DNA of 64,000 bases from contig NZ_JBHLUE010000004.1 in NCBI RefSeq assembly GCF_042434095.1, positions 744,001 through 808,000 on the forward strand, written 5' to 3'. This DNA is from KBS50 sp042434095 (GTDB taxonomy: Bacteria > Actinomycetota > Actinomycetes > Mycobacteriales > Micromonosporaceae). Every line of letters begins with the position of its first letter. Position 1 is the first letter of the stretch. A program made the position numbers and the translations under genes. Below the pieces are notes generated by a model that was given only the letters and a program-made list of their open reading frames with translations, ran no database searches and was not told where the DNA came from. This document shows positions 50,613-57,801 of this stretch, in pieces.

Positions 50613-51389
50613 TCAGGCCGCGCCGGTCCGCGGCGCCGGCGGCCGCCCGCCGTCGAGCTCCCCGGTCTTCACCAGGTGGTGCGCCACGTCGGCGAGTTTG
50701 ACGTTCAGGTCCTGGCTGACCCGCACCAGCATGGCGAACGCCCGGTCGCTGGTCACCCGGTGACGCTCCATCAGGATCCCCTTTGCCTGCCCGATGATGT
50801 CCCGGCTGTCCAGCGCCTGACCGAGCTGCGCCATCCGGGTCGCCGTGGCCAACGCCACCGAGGCGTGCGCCGCGAACAGCAGGGCGATCTGCTCGGACTC
50901 GTCCGTGAAAGACTTCGGCTGCTCGGCGTACAGGTTCAGCGCGCCCAGGTCGTCGCGGTGCACGTACAGCTGGCAGGAGAGCATGCTGCCGATCCCGTGC
51001 TCGTCGAGCCCGGCCACGAAAGCCGGCCAGCGCCGCTCCAGGCGGCCGTCCGGCAGCCGGACCGTCCGGTGCTGGTAGAGCGCCTCGAGGCAGGGACCCT
51101 GACCGGTGCGGTACTGCACCCGGTCCACCGCGACGACGAGCTCGCCGGTCGCCGCCGAGGTGGTCAGCTCGCGGCGCCGGCGTACCTGCATGATGCCGGC
51201 GTGGTCGGCGCCCGGCACCATCTCGACGGCGGCCCGGACGATGCCGTCCAGGGTCGTCTGCAGGTCGGCGGCGTCCTCCAGGGTCCGGGCCAGGTCACCC
51301 AGCCGGACCGCCATCTCGTCGAGCTTGCCGGCGTCGCCGTGGAAGAGGGTCGATGGTTCACCGCGATGATCGGGAGCTGCTGTGGGCAT
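50613..51389 (-). CDS. GAF-ANTAR antiterminator
   Basis: 258 residues. A GAF sensory domain (about 20-165, LQTTLDGIVRAAVEMVPGAD, VQYRTGQGPCLEALYQHRTV) is followed by an ANTAR RNA-binding domain (about 175-240, DIIGQAKGILMERHRVTSDR, AFAMLVRVSQDLNVKLADVA). ANTAR proteins bind paired hexaloop hairpins in leaders to prevent termination. AAGGAG lies 8 nt before ATG 51389. It is divergent from an aldo/keto reductase gene. Confidence 0.93.
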   Translation of the reverse strand: MPTAAPDHRGEPSTLFHGDAGKLDEMAVRLGDLARTLEDAADLQTTLDGIVRAAVEMVPGADHAGIMQVRRRRELTTSAATGELVVAVDRVQYRTGQGPCLEALYQHRTVRLPDGRLERRWPAFVAGLDEHGIGSMLSCQLYVHRDDLGALNLYAEQPKSFTDESEQIALLFAAHASVALATATRMAQLGQALDSRDIIGQAKGILMERHRVTSDRAFAMLVRVSQDLNVKLADVAHHLVKTGELDGGRPPAPRTGAA

Positions 51390-51617
51390 GGCGACGACTC
51401 CTTCCGGCGGCCTCAACAATTTCTGCGGATGCGTACTGCCCCGGGCGGCGACCAGCCAATCTCCGATTCCTCCAGTTCCCGTTGGCACGCCGCAGGGCGG
51501 GTAGCCCACGGCGTGCTGGGTACTGCACAGGGACGCCGGCGGCGCGGGCGCGCGGACCGGTGCCGCGGCGGTCCGAGCCGGCCGGCGAAGCCACGAACGG
51601 ACGAAGGAGCGATCAAG

Positions 51618-52466
51618 GTGGGCGCGGTTCCCGATATCACCCTGAACGATGGCAACAAGATTCCCCAGCTCGGCTTCGGGGTTTTCCAGATCGAGCCGAA
51701 GGACACCGTGGCCGCGGTGCGCGCGGCGCTCGAGGTCGGTTACCGGCACATCGACACCGCCGAGATGTACGGCAACGAGAAGGAGGTCGGGGAGGCGATT
51801 CGCACCTCGGAGGTCTCCCGCGACGAGGTGTTCATCACCAGCAAGCTGAACAACGGCTTCCACCGTCCCGACGACGCCCGGAAGGCCTTCGACAGCACCC
51901 TCGACGCGCTCGGTTTCGACCATGTCGACCTGTTCCTGATCCACTGGCCGCTGCCCACCCTCTACGACGGCGACTTCGTCTCGACCTGGCAGACGTTGAT
52001 CGAGTTCAAGCGGGAGGGCCGGGCCCGGTCGGTCGGCGTCTCGAACTTCCAGGTCCCGCACCTGGAGCGGCTGGCCGCCGAGACCGACCTGGTGCCCGCG
52101 GTCAACCAGATCGAGGTGCACCCGTACCTGACCAACGAGGAGGTACGGCGGTACGACGCCGAGCACGGCATCGCCACCGAGGCGTGGTCGCCGCTCGCCC
52201 AGGGCGCCGTGCTGGACGACCCGGTCGTCACGGAGATCGCCGAGCGGGTCGGCCGGACCCCGGCCCAGGTGGTGCTGCGCTGGCACGTGCAGCGCGGGGA
52301 CATCGTGTTCCCGAAGTCGGTCACGCCGAAGCGGATCGAGGAGAACTTCCAGATCTTCGACTTCGAGCTGGACGACGAGCAGGTGCGCCGGATCAGCGGG
52401 CTGGACCGGGGCGAGGCCGGGCGTACCGGACCGCAGCCGGACACGTTCGACTACGTGCCGTCCTGA
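51618..52466 (+). CDS. Aldo/keto reductase, second copy
   Basis: 282 residues from GTG 51618, with AAGGAG 8 nt upstream. The tetrad is complete: Asp46, Tyr51, Lys76 and His109 (LFLIHWPLP). VFPKSVTPKRIEENFQIF is the cofactor-binding end. It is close to the 2,5-diketogluconate reductase (DkgA) group and of the same family as the enzyme at 4915. Position divergent from the GAF-ANTAR gene gives no pathway clue. Confidence 0.94.
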   Translation: MGAVPDITLNDGNKIPQLGFGVFQIEPKDTVAAVRAALEVGYRHIDTAEMYGNEKEVGEAIRTSEVSRDEVFITSKLNNGFHRPDDARKAFDSTLDALGFDHVDLFLIHWPLPTLYDGDFVSTWQTLIEFKREGRARSVGVSNFQVPHLERLAAETDLVPAVNQIEVHPYLTNEEVRRYDAEHGIATEAWSPLAQGAVLDDPVVTEIAERVGRTPAQVVLRWHVQRGDIVFPKSVTPKRIEENFQIFDFELDDEQVRRISGLDRGEAGRTGPQPDTFDYVPS

Positions 52467-52493
52467 CGCCGTTCGTCCCGCCGCCTTCCACGG

Positions 52494-52551
52494 TTGATCA
52501 AGAGGTCCGCGTCACCGGAGCGTTCTCCGGTGACGCGGACCTCTTGGTCGA
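52494..52551. terminator. Long TTGATCAAGAGG hairpin between convergent genes
   Basis: Arms of 27 bp (52494-52520 and 52525-52551) with two G-T type mismatches and a 4-nt loop. It lies between the aldo/keto reductase (+) and the esterase (-). The arm begins TTGATCAAGAG, as at 35289. Confidence 0.85.
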
Positions 52552-52584
52552 CAGGGCGCCGGTTCGGTCAGGGCGCCGGTTCGG

Positions 52585-53388
52585 TCAGCCGGCGGTGTTC
52601 CGGAAGACCGGGTAGTAGCCGCCGGACTGGCCGGCCGCGGTCGGGTGGTAGGAGACGTTGAGGTTGGTGATGTTGAGCGCGTGCAGCCACTTGGTGCCGT
52701 AGCTGCAGAGCTGGTGGCCGACGAAGATGGATCGGACGTCACCGAACCGGAAGCCGTGCCGGGCGGCCGCCGCGGAGAGCACCCCGTCGAGCACGTTGAT
52801 GCCCTCGTCGATCTTGGCCCGCGACGTGTCGCTGAGCCCGATGCAGAGCGTGTTGAGCTGGTAGAACACCGGGTAGCTGAGCACCACGACCCGGGCGTTC
52901 GGCGCGTGCGAGCGGATGCCGTTGTAGACGTTGTCCAGCTTGCCCGGCAGCGTGTTCTGGGCCGCGCTCTCCGCCGCGCTCACCGCGTTGACGCAGTCGG
53001 TGGTCCCCTGCAGCACGCAGGTGGTCATGATGTTGGAGAAGCCCACGTCGTTGCCGCCCACCGTGATGCTGGCCAGGGTCGTGCTGGCGGACAGCGCGGA
53101 GAGCTGACTGCTGACCACCGTGTCGGTCGTCGCGCCTGAGCAGGCCACCGACCGGTATGACGCCGGGGAGTTGTTCGCCGCCCACAGCGCGGGATATGCG
53201 TTGGTGCTGCGGTAGCAGCCGCCGCTCTCCGAGGTGTAGCTGTCCGCGCCGAGGCCGGACGAGTACGAGTCGCCGAGCGCGACGTAGTTGTCACCGGCGG
53301 CCGCCCGGGCGGGAGCGGCCAGGCCGAGGGTGGCGATCGCGGTCGCCGCGAGGGTGGCGACGAGGCTGGTGAGGCGGGTTCTCCGCAC
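52585..53388 (-). CDS. Secreted SGNH/GDSL esterase
   Basis: 267 residues from GTG 53388, with GGAGG close upstream. A signal peptide covers about 1-31 (LGLAAPARAAAG). Block I YVALGDSYSSGLG gives the nucleophile Ser41, the GGNDVGF block provides the oxyanion Asn, and NVSYHPTAAGQSG gives the catalytic His248. Six Cys fit the three disulfides of Streptomyces lipases of this type. It hydrolyses lipid or phenolic esters outside the cell. The AT-rich patch at 53430-53470 is the likely promoter. Confidence 0.95.
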   Translation of the reverse strand: MRRTRLTSLVATLAATAIATLGLAAPARAAAGDNYVALGDSYSSGLGADSYTSESGGCYRSTNAYPALWAANNSPASYRSVACSGATTDTVVSSQLSALSASTTLASITVGGNDVGFSNIMTTCVLQGTTDCVNAVSAAESAAQNTLPGKLDNVYNGIRSHAPNARVVVLSYPVFYQLNTLCIGLSDTSRAKIDEGINVLDGVLSAAAARHGFRFGDVRSIFVGHQLCSYGTKWLHALNITNLNVSYHPTAAGQSGGYYPVFRNTAG

Positions 53389-53511
53389 GACGTCCTCCGG
53401 GGGTGGTGAGGATGGTGGTGCGGAATTGATACCATTAAATCTTTATGACAAGAACTGTCAAGATCAGAGTTTCCCCGCCATCCGGTGAAAGACATCGAAT
53501 GCGCAGCGAGC

Positions 53512-53545
53512 GGCGGGGGCACCGGCAAACTCCGGAACCCCCGCC
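53512..53545 (-). terminator. Hairpin after the beta-helix lipoprotein gene
   Basis: GGCGGGGG (53512-53519) and CCCCCGCC (53538-53545) pair, with an inner CCGG pair, 27 bp beyond the minus-strand stop at 53572. Confidence 0.5.
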
Positions 53546-53571
53546 GGGTGAACGGATTGCTACGTCCTCGG

Positions 53572-54903
53572 CTACCTCTCGAAGGCGCCTGCGTCGATGG
53601 CCGAGCCCTTGACCGCGCGGCCCGTATGGCTCAGCGGATGGACGTACTGTGCGGAGGGGCGGACACCGGCGGCCGGCGTCGTTCCCCGGTCGACGCAGGG
53701 TGAGCCGGCGCCGAGGTGGTAGTCGTACCGGGAGCGGCCGGCGAACCGGGGGTCGGCGGTCGTGCAGTTGCCCGCGACGCTGGCCCCGGACTGGGTGACG
53801 AGCGTGCCCCCGCCCACCAGGATGTTGTTCTGCACCAGCGCCCCGGCCCCGACGGAGCCGCCGACCGCGATGGCCGTCCCCTTGCCCAGGTCGTTCACGA
53901 TCGTGTTGTTCACCACCGACAGGCGGGAGTCCGGATTGGACGCGCCCTCCTCGCCGAAGGCGATGATGGTCGGATTCTGCGTCGCGGCGCCCTGCTGGAT
54001 GACGTTGCCGATGATCCGGCTGCGGCCGCCGTTGGGCAGGTCGATCTCGTAGCTGTCCGAGCCGCCCTGGCCGGTGATCCGGTTGTACAGGATGTCGTTG
54101 ACCAGCGCCCGCGACTTGACCAGATGTCCCACCTTGGCGTCGTGGGACCAGCTGTACCGCAGGGTGAAGCTGCGGACGTGGTTGATGTACATGTTGTGCG
54201 TGTAGCCGTCCCCGGCGCCGTTGCGGGCGAACTCCGTCGACTCCACCACGATGTCGCTGCTGGCGTTGTCGCCGGCCAGGATGCCGTTCTGGTTGTCGTG
54301 CAGGTAGCTGTGCCGGACGGTGAGCCCGGCACCCTCCTGCCGGATCGCGGCGCCATTGCCGTCCGGGACTGTCGAACCGCTCAGCTCCACATTGTCCACC
54401 ACGGTGTCGCTGCCGGCGATCACCCAGGTGGCCTTGCCCTGGCTGTTCCGGCCGGCCGCGTCGATCCGGGCCCGGCCGTTGAAGCCGACGATCATCAGGC
54501 CCCGGGTGCTCCAGCCGCAGACGTCACCGTCGTACCCGCCATTGCCCCGGGCGTCGATCTGGACGGTGTCGCCGGCCCTGGCCGCGCCGATGGCCTGGCA
54601 GGGGGTCCGGTACGGATGGCCCGGGCCGACGACCCGCACCGTGCCGCCGGGGTTCCGCGGCACCGCCGTGGCGGTGGCGGCCGGCCCGGACGGGCTGGCC
54701 GCGGCGCCGCTCGGGTTGGCGGCCGCGCCCATCCCGGTGTCCGCGCCCGGCCCGGCGGTCGTGCTCGGCCCGGCGGCGCCGGCCGTCTCGGCCACGGGCA
54801 CGGCGGAGGCGTCGTTCCCGCCGCCGGCCCCGCAGCCCGGCAGCAGCAGCAAAAACGGGGCGGCGGACGCGGCGGCGAGGACGCGGCGGGCTTGCTTGGT
54901 CAC
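53572..54903 (-). CDS. Lipoprotein with right-handed parallel beta-helix
   Basis: 443 residues from GTG 54903. A lipobox LLPGC (about Cys24) follows the signal segment, then a Ser/Thr/Pro/Ala-rich spacer to residue 85. The rest is a parallel beta-helix: HPYRTPCQAIGAARAGDTVQ opens it, then rungs such as VRHSYLHDNQNGILAGDNAS, VNDILYNRITGQGGSDSYEI and VVNNTIVNDLGKGTAIAVGG. Polysaccharide lyases and glycosidases use this fold. No catalytic set could be assigned, so carbohydrate binding or cleavage is inferred. Confidence 0.87.
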   Translation of the reverse strand: MTKQARRVLAAASAAPFLLLLPGCGAGGGNDASAVPVAETAGAAGPSTTAGPGADTGMGAAANPSGAAASPSGPAATATAVPRNPGGTVRVVGPGHPYRTPCQAIGAARAGDTVQIDARGNGGYDGDVCGWSTRGLMIVGFNGRARIDAAGRNSQGKATWVIAGSDTVVDNVELSGSTVPDGNGAAIRQEGAGLTVRHSYLHDNQNGILAGDNASSDIVVESTEFARNGAGDGYTHNMYINHVRSFTLRYSWSHDAKVGHLVKSRALVNDILYNRITGQGGSDSYEIDLPNGGRSRIIGNVIQQGAATQNPTIIAFGEEGASNPDSRLSVVNNTIVNDLGKGTAIAVGGSVGAGALVQNNILVGGGTLVTQSGASVAGNCTTADPRFAGRSRYDYHLGAGSPCVDRGTTPAAGVRPSAQYVHPLSHTGRAVKGSAIDAGAFER

Positions 54904-55051
54904 CGCACGACTCTACGGAGGGCCGAGCCCGCAGGCACGCCCGCTAAGGAATCCCTCAGGAACCCTTAGGGTCATCGTTACCTCCGCTCCCCGCGCTTGG
55001 TCCCGCTCACCGTCGACCAGTAGAGCACCGTGGGACGACGGTCGACGGCGG

Positions 55052-55090
55052 TTATCCACAGGGGAGCCTGGCGAACCCGAGTTATCCACA
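55052..55090 (+). promoter_or_regulatory. Two perfect DnaA boxes in direct orientation
   Basis: TTATCCACA occurs at 55052-55060 and 55082-55090, both within GTTATCCACAGG, 30 bp apart start to start (about three helical turns). It is the strict consensus DnaA box. They lie about 90-125 bp upstream of the EspC-like gene in a 273-bp gap. A titration or transcription-control site is inferred. Confidence 0.6.
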
Positions 55091-55176
55091 GGCGGCGAAC
55101 CGAGGGCTACCGCCGGTCGAGCGGACCGGCTGCAATGGGCGCCGGGAGTTCCGTTCATCCGGTGGGGAGGCTCGGC

Positions 55177-55533
55177 ATGGGTACGACGGACGTGCTCCGG
55201 TTTCCGGTGGCTGACGTGACCCGGCACGCCGGCACCGTGACCCAGGTGGCCGAGGCCGTGGCGCGAGCCCGAGCCGCGGTGCGGGCGGTGTCGATGGACG
55301 CCGGCGCGTACGGATCGCTCTGCCGGATGCTTCCGGCGCTGCTCGATCCGGCGTTCGGCGCGGGCGCGGCCGCGTTGCTGCGCGCCGAGGACTCGGTGCG
55401 GGAGACCGGGGCCGCGCTGCGGACCGTCGTGGCCGGCACCGTGGCGGCCGACGGCGGCAGCGCGGCCCGGCTCCTCGCCGTGGGCGCCGGCCGGGCCGTC
55501 CCGGCCGGACCGGTCCGCGAGCTGCCGCTGTGA
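55177..55533 (+). CDS. EspC-like (ESX secretion-associated) small helical protein
   Basis: 118 residues from ATG 55177, with GGGGAGG upstream. VTRHAGTVTQVAEAVARARA, VSMDAGAYGSLCRMLPALLD and AEDSVRETGAALRTVVAGTV are helices in the pattern of the T7SS EspC/excreted virulence factor family, including the D-x-x-AYG turn. Such proteins travel with type VII secretion substrates. Its stop overlaps the next gene (GTGA), so it is the first member of a three-gene cassette. Confidence 0.78.
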   Translation: MGTTDVLRFPVADVTRHAGTVTQVAEAVARARAAVRAVSMDAGAYGSLCRMLPALLDPAFGAGAAALLRAEDSVRETGAALRTVVAGTVAADGGSAARLLAVGAGRAVPAGPVRELPL

Positions 55534-57110
55534 CCGCGCCGCCGATGCTGGCCGGCCACGACGCGCCGCTGGTGGCCGCCCGGCACGACTCCACCGCCTG
55601 GTCCACCGGCGCGGGCCTGGTCGAGGACGCGGCCGGGGTGGCCGGGGCCGTCGCGGACCGGAGCTGGGTGGACGGCGCCCTCGGTGGCGTCGGCGCCAGC
55701 CTCGACGCCCTGGGGCTGATCACCGATCCGCTCGGCTCGCTCGCCGCCTGGGGCGTTGCCTGGCTGATGGAGCACGTCCGTCCGCTCTCGGAGGCGCTCG
55801 ACCGGTTGGCCGGTGACCCGGACGAGGTGGCAGCGCACGCCACCACCTGGGCCAACGTCGGTCGGTTCGTTACCGAGGCCGGCGCCGGCTACCGCGCCGC
55901 GGCGCGGGCCGACACGGCCGGTTGGGCCGGGTTGGCGGCCGAGGCGTACCGGTCGCACGCCGAGGAGGAGGCGGTGGCGCTCGCCGGCATCGGCACGGCG
56001 GCCGGCGGCCTGTCCTCGGCCGTGCAGGGCGCCGGGCTGCTGGTGGCGCTGGTCCGCGGCATCGTGCGGGACCTCATCGCCCAGTTCGTGGCCACGCTCG
56101 CGGCCCGGCTGCCGGAGTGGCTCGCCGAGGCGGGTCTCACGCTGGGCCTGGCCACCCCCGTGGTGGTCGGCCAGGTGGCCGCCCTGGTGGCCCGCTGGGC
56201 GGCCAGGATCGGCACGTTCCTGCGCGCCCTGATCGCCAGCCTGCATCGACTGGCGCCCCTGGTCCGGCGGCTCGACGAGATCCTCACCGAGCTGGCCGGC
56301 GGGCTGCGCCGGTCGGCCCGGACCGACCCGCTCACCAGCGCCGGCCCAGCGGGCGCCGGCAAGGCGGCCGCCGGCCCAGCGGGCGCCGGCAAGGCGGGCG
56401 CCGGTCGCGCGGCCGGGGAGCGGGTCGACCCCGGAGCACGGGTCGACGCCGGAGAACGGACCGACGCCGGAGAACGGACCGACGCCGGAGAACGGACCGA
56501 CGCCGGCGGGGAGCGGGCCGACCCCAGCGGGGAACGGGCCGACGTCGCCGGGGATGGCGCGAGCGGCTGGCGCGAGGGCGACCCGGCGCCGGCGCCGCTG
56601 GCCGGCGGCGGGCTGCCCGCGGATGCTCATCTGGGGCACCGGTTCACCGGCGAGGACGACCCTGACCTGCCGCATCCGCCGCGCGCCTTCCGAACCCCGG
56701 TCCACTACATGTCCGCCGAGGAACGTGAGGCGCACCGGCTCTTCGTGGACCCGGACGGCCGCCTGCGCAGCGCCGCCGATGGCCGGCTCTTCGACACGCA
56801 CACCGGCCGGACGGTCTGGTCCGGCAACGGTCGCGCCATCTTCGTGATGGACGAGCACGGCAACCTCTACGCCTCACTGCGCCAGCAGGTCGGCGTGATT
56901 CACCACTCGTCGTTGCTGGCCGGCGCACCGGTCGCCGGGGCGGGTGAGATCGAGGTACGCCATGGCACACTGCTGGCGATGAGTGACCGCAGCGGGCACT
57001 ACCGACCCGCTCCGGAGATGAATGATCTGGTGCTCGCCACCCTGCGCGGCCAGGGCCTGAGCCCCGACGAAACCTTCCACCGGCACGGCTGGGACGGCGA
57101 CCGACGATGA
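55530..57110 (+). CDS. Polymorphic-toxin-like protein with WXG/ESX-type helical start
   Basis: 526 residues from GTG 55530. The first ~270 residues are helical and Ala-rich with a WXG-like turn (DTAGWAGLAAEAYRSHAEEE). A Gly/Ala linker with 18-bp-encoded repeats (DAGERT, about 310-330) follows. The carboxy domain (about 385-526) reads HYMSAEEREAHRLFVDPDGR, IHHSSLLAGAPVAGAGEIEV and SDRSGHYRPAPEMND, a phrase that from memory recurs at the ends of polymorphic toxins. It overlaps the EspC-like gene before it and the partner gene after it. Toxin activity is unproven. Confidence 0.75.
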   Translation: MTAPPMLAGHDAPLVAARHDSTAWSTGAGLVEDAAGVAGAVADRSWVDGALGGVGASLDALGLITDPLGSLAAWGVAWLMEHVRPLSEALDRLAGDPDEVAAHATTWANVGRFVTEAGAGYRAAARADTAGWAGLAAEAYRSHAEEEAVALAGIGTAAGGLSSAVQGAGLLVALVRGIVRDLIAQFVATLAARLPEWLAEAGLTLGLATPVVVGQVAALVARWAARIGTFLRALIASLHRLAPLVRRLDEILTELAGGLRRSARTDPLTSAGPAGAGKAAAGPAGAGKAGAGRAAGERVDPGARVDAGERTDAGERTDAGERTDAGGERADPSGERADVAGDGASGWREGDPAPAPLAGGGLPADAHLGHRFTGEDDPDLPHPPRAFRTPVHYMSAEEREAHRLFVDPDGRLRSAADGRLFDTHTGRTVWSGNGRAIFVMDEHGNLYASLRQQVGVIHHSSLLAGAPVAGAGEIEVRHGTLLAMSDRSGHYRPAPEMNDLVLATLRGQGLSPDETFHRHGWDGDRR

Positions 57111-57769
57111 CCGAGATTCCCTACCCCGCCCGGGGCTACCTCGACATGCTGCTCTACACGCTCGACTCCGCGCCGGATCTGAGCGACGCGTCGGCAGCGA
57201 TGATGGCCGACGGGCTGATCGACGGCCGATACTTCGCCGGTCGGGTCGAGGAGTTCGCCGACGCCATCCGGGTGGCGCTGCGGCACGGCGAGCTCCCGCC
57301 GGACAGCGTTGACCTCAGCCGTCGGTACGGGGCGGCCGAGATGCTCGACTTCCTCGCCCGGGTCGGGCGCCGGCTCGACGAACTCCGGCCCTGGCCCGAG
57401 CCGGCGTTCGTCAAGCTGGCCGCCGCCGACTGGCCCGGTGTCGAGCGGGCCCGGCCCATCGCCCGGGTGCCGCTGCCGGCGTACCAGATCGGCGGGTTGG
57501 TCAAGGAGCAGTTCGACGAGGTGGCTGGCCCGTCCGGTCCGCTGCTGGTGCTGGTGCTGCGGCTGCGCGGTGGCGCGGTGGTGGCGCTGCGCGGGCCCGT
57601 CGACCCGCGCGCCATGTCGTTCGACCTGGTGGCGCGGGAGGACGGCGAGGCCGGCCCGCTCGTCGAGCTCGTCCGCGACCTGGTCGGCTTCTCGGCCGCT
57701 GACCTCGTACCGATCCCGCCGCCCCCGCCGGCCGGCCACGAGTCCGGGGCCGCGCCGGACGCGGGGTAG
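57107..57769 (+). CDS. Putative partner/immunity protein of the cassette
   Basis: 220 residues, beginning MTEIPYPARGYLDMLLYTLD. The start overlaps the toxin-like stop (ATGA). It is acidic and soluble: ADGLIDGRYFAGRVEEFADA, EMLDFLARVGRRLDELRPWP and LLVLVLRLRGGAVVALRGPV. Position after a polymorphic-toxin-like gene and lack of export signal suit an immunity protein, though no known immunity fold is recognised. A half-copy of the dispersed element follows at once. Confidence 0.72.
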   Translation: MTEIPYPARGYLDMLLYTLDSAPDLSDASAAMMADGLIDGRYFAGRVEEFADAIRVALRHGELPPDSVDLSRRYGAAEMLDFLARVGRRLDELRPWPEPAFVKLAAADWPGVERARPIARVPLPAYQIGGLVKEQFDEVAGPSGPLLVLVLRLRGGAVVALRGPVDPRAMSFDLVAREDGEAGPLVELVRDLVGFSAADLVPIPPPPPAGHESGAAPDAG

Positions 57770-57781
57770 GAGGGGCCCTAC
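57766..57781 (+). repeat. Half-copy of the dispersed GGGCCC element
   Basis: GTAGGAGGGGCCCTAC directly overlaps the stop of the putative immunity gene. It resembles one unit of the 53-bp elements at 19664, 27280, 31085 and 41340. Confidence 0.45.
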
Positions 57782-57801
57782 TTCCGGTGGGCCGGCTCGG
57801 C

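Noticed and set aside
55021..55095. DnaA boxes taken as a replication origin
   Set aside because: Only two boxes, no AT-rich unwinding region and no dnaA, dnaN, gyrB or rpmH nearby; a control or titration site is the most that can be said.
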